Assembly: GCF_026627925.1 (NCBI RefSeq)
Contig: NZ_JAPNLE010000009.1
Location: 3,410,001 to 3,474,000 of the forward strand
Origin: Cupriavidus sp. D39
Lineage (GTDB): Bacteria > Pseudomonadota > Gammaproteobacteria > Burkholderiales > Burkholderiaceae
DNA length: 64,000 nt
Direction of reading: 5' to 3'
Shown: positions 50,776 through 59,753 of the stretch, piece after piece
Position numbering within the stretch: the stretch's first letter is position 1
Layout: every line of letters starts with the position of its first letter
Translations under genes and position numbers: made by a program
Notes under the pieces: generated by a model
The model's database searches: none
The model's input: the letters and a program-made list of their open reading frames with translations, nothing else
What the model was told of the DNA's origin: nothing

Positions 50776-51741
50776 ATGGACCTGTTCATGTCGATGGAGG
50801 CCTTCGTGCGGGCCGCTGAGGCGCAGAGTTTTGCCAGTGCCGCGCGCCAGTTGGGCGTCGCCAAATCCGTGGTGACCACGCGCGTCAAGCAACTGGAAGA
50901 GCATTTTGGCGTGCCGCTCTTTCATCGTTCGACACGGGCGGTGCGCCTCTCGGAACTCGGTGAGACCTATTACCGCGATTGCGCCGAACTGGTCAACAGG
51001 GTCCACGATCTGTCGGGGCGCTCGCGCGGCGAGCCCCATTCGCTATCCGGTACGCTCAACATCCACGTGCTGCCCGGTTTCGCTCTCGGGCATTTCTCGC
51101 AGACGTTGATCGAATTTCGCGCGGCGTACCCGCGCGTGGAATTCGTCGTCACGGTCAACGACCGGGTTATCGATCCCGTCCAGGAGGGTTTCGATCTCGC
51201 GCTCCAGATCTATCCGCCGGCGTCGAACCTGCTCGTCGAGCGGCGGCTGTTTCCGGTGCGCGGCGTGCTGTGCGCGGCGCCCGGTTACCTGAAGGAAGAG
51301 CCCGTGATCGAGACACCGCTCGATCTGCTGCGGCACGACTTCGCGCGCTATTCCTACTACCCGTGGGGCGACAAGTGGCCGCTGATGCGGGGCAACGAGT
51401 GCTTCGAAATCGCCCTTAATCCGGTGCTGAAAACCAATAGCGTGCATCTTCTGCTCGAGTTCGCGCGAGCCGGCGCGGGCGTGGTCTATCTGCCGACGAT
51501 GGTCGCCGCCGCCGATCTGCTCGAGCGGCGCCTGGAGCGCGTGTTGCCGGAGTATGCGGCGCCGCCGTTGTGGCTCTCGGCCGTCTACCCGGCGTCGCAT
51601 CGCTCGACGACCAAGGTGAAGGCGTTTGTCGATTTCCTGCGTACACGCTACCCGCGCGAGCCGCAGTGGGACAAGGCGCTAGGCATTGCGCCGCCGGACG
51701 ACGAGACGAAGAGCGTCGGCGAGGAACTGGCCGAGGATTGA
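50776..51741 (+). CDS. LysR-family regulator of the hydroquinone cluster
   Basis: A 321-residue LysR protein of the CrgA/DmlR-like group. The HTH is MSMEAFVRAAEAQSFASAAR with VAKSVVTTRVKQLEEHFGVP; the effector domain begins SLSGTLNIHVLPGFALGHFS. The start at 50776 has GGGAG upstream. It lies 164 bp ahead of hapC on the same strand and is the obvious regulator of the operon. The gap between them has a TACC-CTCTA-GGTA inverted repeat (51764-51776), a possible binding site. The effector would be hydroquinone or a precursor (inference). Confidence 0.88.
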   Translation: MDLFMSMEAFVRAAEAQSFASAARQLGVAKSVVTTRVKQLEEHFGVPLFHRSTRAVRLSELGETYYRDCAELVNRVHDLSGRSRGEPHSLSGTLNIHVLPGFALGHFSQTLIEFRAAYPRVEFVVTVNDRVIDPVQEGFDLALQIYPPASNLLVERRLFPVRGVLCAAPGYLKEEPVIETPLDLLRHDFARYSYYPWGDKWPLMRGNECFEIALNPVLKTNSVHLLLEFARAGAGVVYLPTMVAAADLLERRLERVLPEYAAPPLWLSAVYPASHRSTTKVKAFVDFLRTRYPREPQWDKALGIAPPDDETKSVGEELAED

Positions 51742-51905
51742 CCTTCTGCCTGCCTCCTGGGGTTACCCTCTAGGTACTTTCCCTGGGGCCTTTTTGACGC
51801 ACTCGTGGTTCGCGATTCCCGACCCTCGGATCATTGCTGTCCAGCCTGTCGCCACTTAATCTTCGATGCAAGCAACAACGCATTCAAGGATCAACGGAGG
51901 CAGAC

Positions 51906-52397
51906 ATGCAACAGACCTGGTTCGGCAGCCTGGACAATTTTCGGAAGGGCTCCATCGAAATCATCAAGGGCAAGCCGGAGCATTACGCGATGTCGAACGT
52001 GTTCGAAGTCGCGAGCCGCGCGCAGCCCTATCAGAAAGTCGTGGTCGGCAAGAATCTCAAGTACGTGATCGAGACGCTGCGCGCGGAAGGTTCGTCGCCG
52101 TGGTTTGCTGCATCGCACGATGAGTTCGCGGTCGTGCTCGACGGCGAGATCGACGTGCACTTCATCAAGCCCTCGGGCGGGCCGCTCGTCGACGCAAAGA
52201 CGGAAGGCACGGTGCGCCTGGACGGACAGCCGGCGGGCCAGCCGATGGGCTACGTGCGCCTCAGGCGCGGCCATCAGGCGCTGCTGCCGACGGGTGCCGC
52301 GTACCGTTTCGAAGCGGTGACGAAGGGCGTGCTGCTCGTGCAAACGATCCTCGGGCAATGCTCGGTCGAGAAGTGGGCCGAGATCTGCATCCAATGA
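51906..52397 (+). CDS. hapC: Hydroquinone 1,2-dioxygenase small subunit
   Basis: A 163-residue cupin-fold protein (MQQTWFGSLDNFRKGSIEII; SHDEFAVVLDGEIDVHFIKP; YVRLRRGHQALLPTGAAYRF) that matches in size and position the about 19-kDa small subunit of two-component hydroquinone dioxygenases (HapC of 4-hydroxyacetophenone degraders, PnpC of 4-nitrophenol degraders). These Fe(II) enzymes open hydroquinone between C1 and C2 to 4-hydroxymuconic semialdehyde. GGAGG lies ahead of the ATG. The large subunit follows 46 bp later. The name rests on the four-gene order as well as on the protein. Confidence 0.85.
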   Translation: MQQTWFGSLDNFRKGSIEIIKGKPEHYAMSNVFEVASRAQPYQKVVVGKNLKYVIETLRAEGSSPWFAASHDEFAVVLDGEIDVHFIKPSGGPLVDAKTEGTVRLDGQPAGQPMGYVRLRRGHQALLPTGAAYRFEAVTKGVLLVQTILGQCSVEKWAEICIQ

Positions 52398-52443
52398 CCC
52401 TCTCTACGCGATCTACGCGATCTATCAACGACTGGAGTCAATC

Positions 52444-53439
52444 ATGGACAAAGTAACCGGGCTGCAAAACGTCACCGCGACCGAGCCCGATCCGACCACC
52501 GGCTATCGCATCTTCCATCTCGGCGATTTCGAGTTCAGCCGCGATGCGTATTTCGCCACCGTCAAATGGCCCGCGAACGGCCAGACGCGTTCGCACCAGA
52601 TGCACGCCGACGACTTCCTGCGCGCGATGATGCGCGACGTGGCGTGGGGCTTCTTCTACGGCTGGGTCAATTTCGACGAAGTGATCGGCACGCGCAATCA
52701 CTACGGCAAGGTCGACATGTATGCGGGCTCGTACAACGCGAGCTACAAGGATGCGGGCATCGATCATACGCAGCAGTTCGATACGCCGCTCATCATGGCA
52801 ACGTTCAAGGCGATCCTGCGGGACTGGGTCAACGAGGGCTTCGACCCCTTCGCCGCGCCCGAGGAGACCGGTTCCGCGTTCGGCGCGAAACATGGCGACA
52901 ACATCGCGGCAATCGAGCGCACACGCATCGCCACCAAGCGCATGCCGGGCCTCGAAGGTGATTCGCCGTTGCGCGACGACCTGCCGGTCAATCGCCAGTT
53001 CGCGGACGTGGTCCAGGACGAGCCGGAGATTCATGCGGAGCCGGGCTTCGAGGGCGCGCTGCATGCGTTCAGCCTGTTCAAGTACCTGTCGCGCTCGGAT
53101 GTGACCTGGAATCCGTCGGTCACGTCGGTCTGCCAGCAGAGCCTGTTCTGCCCGACCACCGAGGAATTCGTGCTGCCGGTGTTTCACGGCAACGACCGCG
53201 TCGAGTGGTTCCTGCAACTGTCCGACCAGATCATCTGGGACGTCGCCGACAAGGATAGCGGCGAGCCGCGTGCACGCATCACGATGAACGCGGGCGACAT
53301 CGCCGCCATGCCCGCCGACATCCGTCACAAGGGCTATTCGCAGAAGCGTTCGATGTTGCTGGTCTGGGAGAACGCCACGCCAGATCTGCCGAAGCGCTAC
53401 GAAAGCGGCGAGCTGCCGCCCTACCCGATCCAGATCTAA
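52444..53439 (+). CDS. hapD: Hydroquinone 1,2-dioxygenase large subunit
   Basis: A 331-residue protein matching the about 38-kDa catalytic subunit (HapD/PnpD). The probable iron ligands are H248, N250 and E254 in LPVFHGNDRVEW and H295 in ADIRHKGYS: the spacing H-x-N-x3-E then His 41 residues on equals the ligand set I recall for the PnpD structure. The N-terminal part (GYRIFHLGDFEFSRDAYFAT) is the second cupin-like region. It forms a heterotetramer with HapC in known cases. It is followed 109 bp later by the aldehyde dehydrogenase. Confidence 0.88.
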   Translation: MDKVTGLQNVTATEPDPTTGYRIFHLGDFEFSRDAYFATVKWPANGQTRSHQMHADDFLRAMMRDVAWGFFYGWVNFDEVIGTRNHYGKVDMYAGSYNASYKDAGIDHTQQFDTPLIMATFKAILRDWVNEGFDPFAAPEETGSAFGAKHGDNIAAIERTRIATKRMPGLEGDSPLRDDLPVNRQFADVVQDEPEIHAEPGFEGALHAFSLFKYLSRSDVTWNPSVTSVCQQSLFCPTTEEFVLPVFHGNDRVEWFLQLSDQIIWDVADKDSGEPRARITMNAGDIAAMPADIRHKGYSQKRSMLLVWENATPDLPKRYESGELPPYPIQI

Positions 53440-53548
53440 CTCTCCGGCATTCCCCCGATCGTCGATCGAACGGCGCCAGACCGCTGGCGCCGCGGGGATG
53501 TCACGTCCAGGTTTTACTGTTTTACTGTTTTCCTAGTGCAGGACCAAC

Positions 53549-55012
53549 ATGCAAACTCAACTCTTCATCGGCGGCCGCTTCGTGCCGGCTGCAAGCGGCG
53601 AAACCCTCGCCACCCTGAATCCGCACGACAACTCGGTGATCGCCGACGTTGCGATGGCCGGAGCCGCCGATGTGGACCGCGCCGTCGCGGCCGCGAAGGC
53701 GGCGTTTCCGAAGTGGAGCAATCTCGCCGCGATGGAGCGCGGCCGGCTGCTGCTGAAGCTGGCCGATGCGATCGAGGCGAATGCCGACGCGCTGGCCCGG
53801 CTCGAATCGCTCGACACCGGCCATCCGATTCGCGATACGCGCAATCTCGATGTGCCGCGCACGGCCGCCACGTTCCGCTATTTCGGCGGCATGGCCGACA
53901 AGTTCGAAGGTTCGGTGATTCCGGTCGAGCAGGGCATTCTGAACTACCTGACGCGCGAGCCGGTGGGCATCGTCGGGCAGGTGGTGCCGTGGAATTTCCC
54001 GCTGATGTTCACGAGCTGGAAGATGGCGCCCGCGCTCGCCGCTGGCAACTGCGTGATCATGAAGCCGGCGGAACTGACGCCGCTGTCGAGTCTTGCGATT
54101 GCCGAGCTGATGACCGAGGTGGGGTTTCCCGCCGGAGTCGTCAATATCCTGCCGGGGTTCGGCAGTGTGGCCGGTCAATACATCGCGGAGCATCCTGAGA
54201 TCAGCAAGATCGCCTTTACGGGTTCGACTGCGGTGGGCCGCAAGATTGTGCAGGCATCGAGCGGCAACCTGAAGAAGGTGCAGCTCGAACTCGGTGGCAA
54301 AGGCGCGAACATCGTATTCGGCGACGCCAACATCGATGCCGTTGTGCAAGGGTCCGCGTTCGCGATCTTCCACAACCAGGGGCAGGCGTGCATCGCGGGT
54401 TCGCGGATGATCGTGCATGAGTCGATCGCCGACGAGGTGCTGGAGAAGTTCACTGCGTTGAGCCGCACGATCAAGATCGGCGATCCGCTCGACCCATCGA
54501 CCGAGATGGGCCCGCTCACCTCGCGCCAGCATCGCGACCGCGTGCTCTCCTACGTGGACATTGCGCGGGAGCAGGGCGGCCGCGTGTTGGCCGGCGGCAA
54601 GGCACCGGAGGCGGCGGCGCTGGCGAACGGCTGCTACGTGGAGCCGACCATCGTCGCGGCGAAGCCAGAACATCGGGTGTCGCAGGAGGAGGTGTTCGGT
54701 CCGTTCATGACCGTCACCACGTTCCGCACGGACGAGGAAGCGCTCGCCATCGCGAACGGCACCGAGTATGGTCTCGGCGCGGGTCTCTGGACTCGCGATC
54801 TGCAACGCGCGCACCTGGTGGCCCGCGAGATCCGCGCTGGCATGGTGTGGATCAATTGCTACAAGCGCGTCAGCCCAGCATCGCCGTTCGGCGGTGTCGG
54901 CGCAAGCGGCTATGGCCGCGAGATGGGCTTCGAAGCGATGCGCGAATACACGCAACCCAAGTCGGTCTGGGTCAACGTGGATGCGCAGATACCGCCGTAC
55001 TATCCGCGCTGA
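53549..55012 (+). CDS. hapE: 4-hydroxymuconic semialdehyde dehydrogenase (ALDH family)
   Basis: A 487-residue NAD(P)-dependent aldehyde dehydrogenase. The cofactor loop is IAFTGSTAVGRKI, the general base E247 lies in KKVQLELGGKGANIV and the nucleophile C281 in NQGQACIAGSRM. It ends NCYKRVSPASPFGGVGASGY, GREMGFEAMREYTQPKS. By family alone it is a general ALDH; its place between hydroquinone dioxygenase and maleylacetate reductase makes 4-hydroxymuconic semialdehyde (giving maleylacetate) the likely substrate. The next gene starts 16 bp later. Confidence 0.87.
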   Translation: MQTQLFIGGRFVPAASGETLATLNPHDNSVIADVAMAGAADVDRAVAAAKAAFPKWSNLAAMERGRLLLKLADAIEANADALARLESLDTGHPIRDTRNLDVPRTAATFRYFGGMADKFEGSVIPVEQGILNYLTREPVGIVGQVVPWNFPLMFTSWKMAPALAAGNCVIMKPAELTPLSSLAIAELMTEVGFPAGVVNILPGFGSVAGQYIAEHPEISKIAFTGSTAVGRKIVQASSGNLKKVQLELGGKGANIVFGDANIDAVVQGSAFAIFHNQGQACIAGSRMIVHESIADEVLEKFTALSRTIKIGDPLDPSTEMGPLTSRQHRDRVLSYVDIAREQGGRVLAGGKAPEAAALANGCYVEPTIVAAKPEHRVSQEEVFGPFMTVTTFRTDEEALAIANGTEYGLGAGLWTRDLQRAHLVAREIRAGMVWINCYKRVSPASPFGGVGASGYGREMGFEAMREYTQPKSVWVNVDAQIPPYYPR

Positions 55013-55028
55013 ACCACGCTGAACCGCC

Positions 55029-56087
55029 ATGAACCCCTTCGTCTACAACGGCTTGCCATCGCGCGTGGTGTTCGGCGCGGGCAGTCTCGACCAGCTGGGC
55101 CGCGAGATCGAGTTGCTCGGCGCGACGCGCGCGCTCGTGCTGTCCACCCCGCAGCAGCGCGCGCAGGCGGAAGCGCTGGCCGCGCAACTGGGCGCGCGTG
55201 CTGCCGGCGTCTTTGCCGAAGCCGTCATGCATGTGCCGGTCGAGACCGCCCGCCAGGCGCGCGCTTTCGCGGCAAAGGTCGGCGCCGATTCCGCGATCGC
55301 GATAGGCGGCGGATCGACGACCGGGCTCGGCAAGGCCATTGCGCTCGAAACGTCGCTGCCGATCATCGCCATCCCGACCACCTATGCGGGTTCCGAGATG
55401 ACGCCGATCTACGGCCTCACCGAGGGCGGCGTGAAGAAGACCGGGCGCGACCTGCGCGTGCTGCCGAAGACGGTCATCTACGATCCGGCGCTGACCACCT
55501 CGCTGCCGCCCGCGCTGTCGCTCACCAGCGGCATCAATGCCATCGCCCATGCGGCGGAAGGACTGTACGCGCAGGACGCCAACCCGATCATCAGCCTGAT
55601 GGCGGAAGAGGGCATCCGGGCACTGGGAAACGGTCTTCCACGCGTGATGGACGAGCCAGCCGATCTCGCCGCGCGCTCGGACTGCCTGTATGGCGCATGG
55701 CTGTGCGGCGCCGTGCTCGGCAGCGTCGGCATGGCGCTGCATCACAAGCTATGCCACACGCTCGGCGGCACGTTCAATCTGCCGCACGCGGAGACGCACA
55801 CGATCGTGTTGCCGCATGTGCTGGCTTACAACCGCGACGCCGCCCCTGAAGCGATGAAGCGCATCGCCCGGGCCCTGCGCGCCGACGATGCCGCGCAAGC
55901 GGTGTTCGATCTCGCACACGACCACGGCGCGCCGACTGCGCTAAAGGACATCGGCCTCACCGCGGCGGATCTGGACGTGGCGCTCGATCTCGCCTTGAAG
56001 AATCCCTACTGGAACCCGCGGCCGGTCGAACGCGCACCGCTGCGAGCGTTGCTGGAAGCCGCCTTCGAGGGGCGACCACCGACGTAG
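55029..56087 (+). CDS. hapF: Maleylacetate reductase
   Basis: A 352-residue iron-type alcohol dehydrogenase fold enzyme that reduces maleylacetate to beta-ketoadipate. MNPFVYNGLPSRVVFGAGSL is the usual start of this group. AIGGGSTTGLGKAIALETSL binds the cofactor, and IIAIPTTYAGSEMTPIYGLT and GVKKTGRDLRVLPKTVIYDP are typical of maleylacetate reductases (MacA/TftE type). The metal-site histidines appear in GMALHHKLCHTLGG and LPHAETHTIVLPH. It completes the four-step route from hydroquinone to a central intermediate. Confidence 0.92.
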   Translation: MNPFVYNGLPSRVVFGAGSLDQLGREIELLGATRALVLSTPQQRAQAEALAAQLGARAAGVFAEAVMHVPVETARQARAFAAKVGADSAIAIGGGSTTGLGKAIALETSLPIIAIPTTYAGSEMTPIYGLTEGGVKKTGRDLRVLPKTVIYDPALTTSLPPALSLTSGINAIAHAAEGLYAQDANPIISLMAEEGIRALGNGLPRVMDEPADLAARSDCLYGAWLCGAVLGSVGMALHHKLCHTLGGTFNLPHAETHTIVLPHVLAYNRDAAPEAMKRIARALRADDAAQAVFDLAHDHGAPTALKDIGLTAADLDVALDLALKNPYWNPRPVERAPLRALLEAAFEGRPPT

Positions 56088-56138
56088 CTGCACGCACTGA
56101 CATATCGACACATCGACACAATAAGACAGGAGACAACC

Positions 56139-57427
56139 ATGGACGGACATTCCTTCGATGCCGGACGCCGCCGCTTCGTCACGCTGGCGGCGGGCGGCGC
56201 GCTCGCCGCCTCGACCTCGGCGCTGTCGCCGCTGGTGTTCGCGGCCGGCCCGCGTACCTTGAAGATCGGCTATGTATCGCCGCAAACCGGCCCGCTCGCG
56301 CCGTTCGGGGAAGCCGATCGCTTCACGATCCAGCAGATGCAGACGGCGCTGAAGAGCGGCATCGTGATCGGCGGCAAGCCGTACCCGGTATCGATCGTGG
56401 TCAAGGACAGCCAGTCGAATCCGAATCGCGCGGGCGAAGTGGCGAACGACCTGATTCTCAAGGACAAGGTCGACATCATACTGGTGTCAGGTACGCCTGA
56501 GACCGCGAATCCCGTCAGCGATGCGTGCGAACTGAACGAGATGCCGTGCGTGTCGACCGTGGTGCCGTGGCAGCCGTGGTTCTTCGGCAGGAAAGGCGAT
56601 CCGAAGAAGGGCTTTCGTTTTACCTATCACTTCTTCTGGGGCCTGGAGGACGTGATCGCCGTCTACACCGGCATGTGGCAATCGGTGCAGACCAACCATA
56701 GCGTGGGCGCCCTGTTCCCGAACGACGGCGACGGCAACGCATGGGGCGATGCCAAGCTTGGGTTTCCGCCCGTGCTGGCGCAAAGGGTTTCACCCTGAAA
56801 GACCCGGGCCGTTTCCAGAGCATGACGCAGGACTTCTCCGCGCAGATTTCGGCGTTCAAGCAGGCGAATGCGCAGATCGTCACCGGCGTCGTGATCCCGC
56901 CCGACGCGAAGAACTTCCTGGTCCAAGCGCGCCAGCAAGGCCTGAAGCCCAAGGTGATCTCGATCGGCAAGGCGCTGTTGTTTCCGACCTCGATCGAAGC
57001 GCTGGGCGATCTTGGCGACGGTCTGTCGACCGAGGTGTGGTGGTCGCCGTCGCATCCGTTCAAGTCGTCGCTGACGGGACAAAGCGCGCGGCAGGTTGCC
57101 GACGATTACGAGCGCGTGACGTCGAAGCAGTGGACGCAACCGATTGGCTTCGCACATGCCCTGTTCGAAATCGCGGTCGATGCGTTGAAACGCGCCAAGG
57201 ATGTCGACTCGAATGAAGCGATTCGCGACGCGGTCGCGTCGACCAAGCTCGATACGCTGGTCGGCCATGTCGCGTGGGGCAGCGGTCCGGTGAAGAATGT
57301 CGCGAAGACGCCGCTCGTCGGCGGCCAGTGGGTGAAGGGCCAGAAGCATCGCTTCGACCTGGCGATCGTGAACAACCAGCTCGCGCCGACCGTGCCGCTA
57401 AGCGGCCCGCTCAAGCTGATCGCGTGA
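56139..57427 (+). CDS. ABC transporter substrate-binding protein, LivK-like (frameshifted)
   Basis: The first frame has a twin-arginine signal (DAGRRRFVTLAAGGALAAST) and the binding fold TLKIGYVSPQTGPLAPFGEA as far as GFPPVLAQ. The second continues GFTLKDPGRFQSMTQDFSAQ to the end. Three A at 56782-56784 should be four (L-A-Q-K-G-F-T), giving 429 residues. Type I periplasmic binding fold of the branched-chain/aromatic group. A Tat signal is less common here than a Sec signal. It is the first gene of a complete LIV-type importer and 51 bp behind hapF, so the ligand is probably the aromatic substrate of the pathway. Confidence 0.87.
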
Positions 57428-57447
57428 CCTGTGCGTGGAGAACTGCC

Positions 57448-58170
57448 ATGAGCCCTGTCCTGAAACTGACCGGCGTCTCGAAGCGCTACGGCGCGTTGCT
57501 GGTCACCGACGATATCAGCTTCGCGGTCGAGCGCGGGGAGACCTACGGCATCCTCGGCCCGAACGGTGCCGGCAAGACGACCCTGTTCAACCTCGTCAGC
57601 GGCGACGTGCGGCCCGATAAGGGCGGTGTGGAGTTCGACGGTGCCGACGTCGGGCACCTGCCGCCGCATCGCCGCTGCGCGGCTGGCATTGGCCGCTCAG
57701 ACCAGGTGCCGCGGCCGTTCGGCGGCATGACCGTGTTCGAGAACTTGCTGGTGGGAGCGACGTTCGGCGGTGAGCTGACGGAGCACGCCGCTTACGAGGT
57801 TTGCGTCGACGTGCTGGAGCGCACCGGCCTCAAGGCCCGCGCCAACCAGCTCGCCGGAACGCTCGGCCTGCTCGATCGCAAACGCCTGGAACTGGCGCGG
57901 GCGCTCGCCACGCAGCCGCAATTGCTGTTGCTCGATGAGATCGCGGGCGGCTTGACCGAACCCGAAACGCACGAACTCGTCGATGAAATCCGCCGGGTGA
58001 AGGAGCGCGGCGTGACCATCGTGTGGATCGAGCATGTCGTGCATGCGCTGCTCGCGGTGGCAGACCGGCTGCTGGTCATCAATTTCGGCAAGCGGCTCGC
58101 CGAAGGACTGCCCGCCACCGTGATGGAAGACCCCGAGGTGCGGCGGGTGTATCTCGGACTGGAGGCATGA
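57448..58170 (+). CDS. ABC transporter ATPase, LivG-like
   Basis: A 240-residue ATPase. Walker A is GILGPNGAGKTTL, the LivG-type Q-loop region is GRSDQVPRPFGGMTVFENL, the signature position reads LGLLDRKRLELARAL (weak form of LSGGQ, usual for LivG) and Walker B is LLLLDEIAGGL, with the switch His in IVWIEHVVHAL. The start at 57448 follows GTGGAG. The stop overlaps livF by four bases (ATGA at 58167-58170). Confidence 0.92.
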   Translation: MSPVLKLTGVSKRYGALLVTDDISFAVERGETYGILGPNGAGKTTLFNLVSGDVRPDKGGVEFDGADVGHLPPHRRCAAGIGRSDQVPRPFGGMTVFENLLVGATFGGELTEHAAYEVCVDVLERTGLKARANQLAGTLGLLDRKRLELARALATQPQLLLLDEIAGGLTEPETHELVDEIRRVKERGVTIVWIEHVVHALLAVADRLLVINFGKRLAEGLPATVMEDPEVRRVYLGLEA

Positions 58171-58880
58171 CCATGTCGACACTATTGGAGACGCGCGCCC
58201 TGACCGCGTTCTATGGCGATTTCCAGGCGCTGTTCGGGATCGACGTGACGGTAGCGCAAGGCGAAGTGATCGCGCTGATCGGCTCGAACGGCGCGGGCAA
58301 GTCGACCTTCCTAAAAGCGGTGGCCGGGCTGCTGCGCGCGCGCGCCGACCAGATCCTGTACCGCGGCGAGCCGCTCGGCGGGGCGGCTGCGGAGAGCATC
58401 GTCGGCAAGGGCATCGCGCTGGTGCCGGAAGGGCGACGTCTGTTTGCGAGCCTCACGGTCGAAGAAAACCTCCTGCTCGGCGCGTATTGCAAGCGGCCCG
58501 GACGGTGGAACCTGCAAACCGTCTATGGGCTGTTCCCGGCGTTGCGGGAACGCCGCCACCACGCCGCCACGGCACTGTCTGGCGGTCAGCAGCAGATGGT
58601 TGCCATCGGCCGCGCGTTGATGAGCAACCCGGATCTGCTGATGTGCGACGAACTCTCGCTCGGTCTCGCCCCGGTGATTGTGCGGGAGATCTATGCGGCG
58701 TTGCCGGAGATTGTCGCGGGCGGCATGAGCGCGATCGTGGTCGAGCAGGACGTGCAACTTGCACGCCGCGTGTCGTCGCGCTTCTATTGCTTCCAGGAGG
58801 GGAGGGTGTCGCTGTCGGGCGTGTCGGCCAACGTCTCCGACGAGGCGATCACGCAAGCGTACTTCGGAGCCGTCGCATGA
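58167..58880 (+). CDS. ABC transporter ATPase, LivF-like
   Basis: A 237-residue ATPase. Walker A IALIGSNGAGKSTFLKAVAG, the LivF-type GIALVPEGRRLFASLTVEEN, signature LSGGQQQMVAIGRALMSNP, Walker B LLMCDELSLGLAP and the switch His replaced by Gln (VVEQDVQLARR), as is common for LivF. The start overlaps livG, and the stop overlaps livH by four bases (ATGA at 58877-58880); an alternative ATG lies two codons on at 58173. Confidence 0.92.
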   Translation: MTMSTLLETRALTAFYGDFQALFGIDVTVAQGEVIALIGSNGAGKSTFLKAVAGLLRARADQILYRGEPLGGAAAESIVGKGIALVPEGRRLFASLTVEENLLLGAYCKRPGRWNLQTVYGLFPALRERRHHAATALSGGQQQMVAIGRALMSNPDLLMCDELSLGLAPVIVREIYAALPEIVAGGMSAIVVEQDVQLARRVSSRFYCFQEGRVSLSGVSANVSDEAITQAYFGAVA

Positions 58881-59743
58881 ATACCTTGATCAACATCGTC
58901 GTCCAAGGCGTGCTGCTGGGCGCGCTATATGGGCTCTTCGCCATGGGCCAGTCGCTGGTGTTCGGCGTGATGCGGCTGACCAATACCGCGCACGGCGACT
59001 TCATCGTGCTGCTTGTCTTCGTGCTGTTTGCGCTGACGGGCCTGGCGCATCTGCCGCTCGCCGCCGCGATCGTGCTGCTGCTCGTGATCGCATTCGGTGC
59101 GGGCTACGCGGTGCAATACACCATCCTCAACCGGGTCAGCAGCCGCGACCCGCTGCCGTCGCTGATTGTCACCTTCGGGCTGTCGATCGTGATCCAGAAC
59201 GTGCTGCAGCAGGTGTTTTCCGCGGACCCGCGCTCGATCGCGACGGGTAGCTTCGAAGCGAAGAGCATCACGCTCGCGGGCGGCATCACGCTCGGCTATC
59301 TGCCGCTCGCCGCGCTGGCCGCAACCATCGCGCTGGCGTTTGCGATGCAATGGCTGTTTGGCCGCACGCCGCTCGGCCGGGCTTTTCGGGCGACCTCCGA
59401 CGACCGCGAGATTGTCCAGTTGATGGGCGTCTCATACCGCCGCACCTACGCGCTGGCGATGGGCATCGCGTTCGTGTTGATCGCCGTCGCCGCCGCGCTC
59501 TATTCGATGCGCACCGCGGTCTCCCCGACGGATGGGCCGGCTTTGCTGCTGTACGCGTTCGAGGCCGTGATCATCGGTGGGATGGGCTCCTTCTGGGGCA
59601 CGTTCGTGGGCGGCATGGCGCTGGGCATCGCGCAACAGGCGGGCTTTTACTTCGACCCCGGCTGGGGCATCTGGCTTGGCCACGTGGTGTTTCTTGCCGT
59701 GCTGGTGGCCCGGCCGCAGGGCTTGCTGCCCAAAACCGCATAG
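58877..59743 (+). CDS. ABC transporter permease, LivH-like
   Basis: A 288-residue permease with about eight membrane helices. MNTLINIVVQGVLLGALYGL, FAMGQSLVFGVMRLTNTAHG and the transmission-interface stretch GRAFRATSDDREIVQLMGVS are typical of LivH. It ends in VVFLAVLVARPQGLLPKTA. Its start is coupled to livF; livM follows after 10 bp. Confidence 0.92.
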   Translation: MNTLINIVVQGVLLGALYGLFAMGQSLVFGVMRLTNTAHGDFIVLLVFVLFALTGLAHLPLAAAIVLLLVIAFGAGYAVQYTILNRVSSRDPLPSLIVTFGLSIVIQNVLQQVFSADPRSIATGSFEAKSITLAGGITLGYLPLAALAATIALAFAMQWLFGRTPLGRAFRATSDDREIVQLMGVSYRRTYALAMGIAFVLIAVAAALYSMRTAVSPTDGPALLLYAFEAVIIGGMGSFWGTFVGGMALGIAQQAGFYFDPGWGIWLGHVVFLAVLVARPQGLLPKTA

Positions 59744-59753
59744 AGGTATCGAC

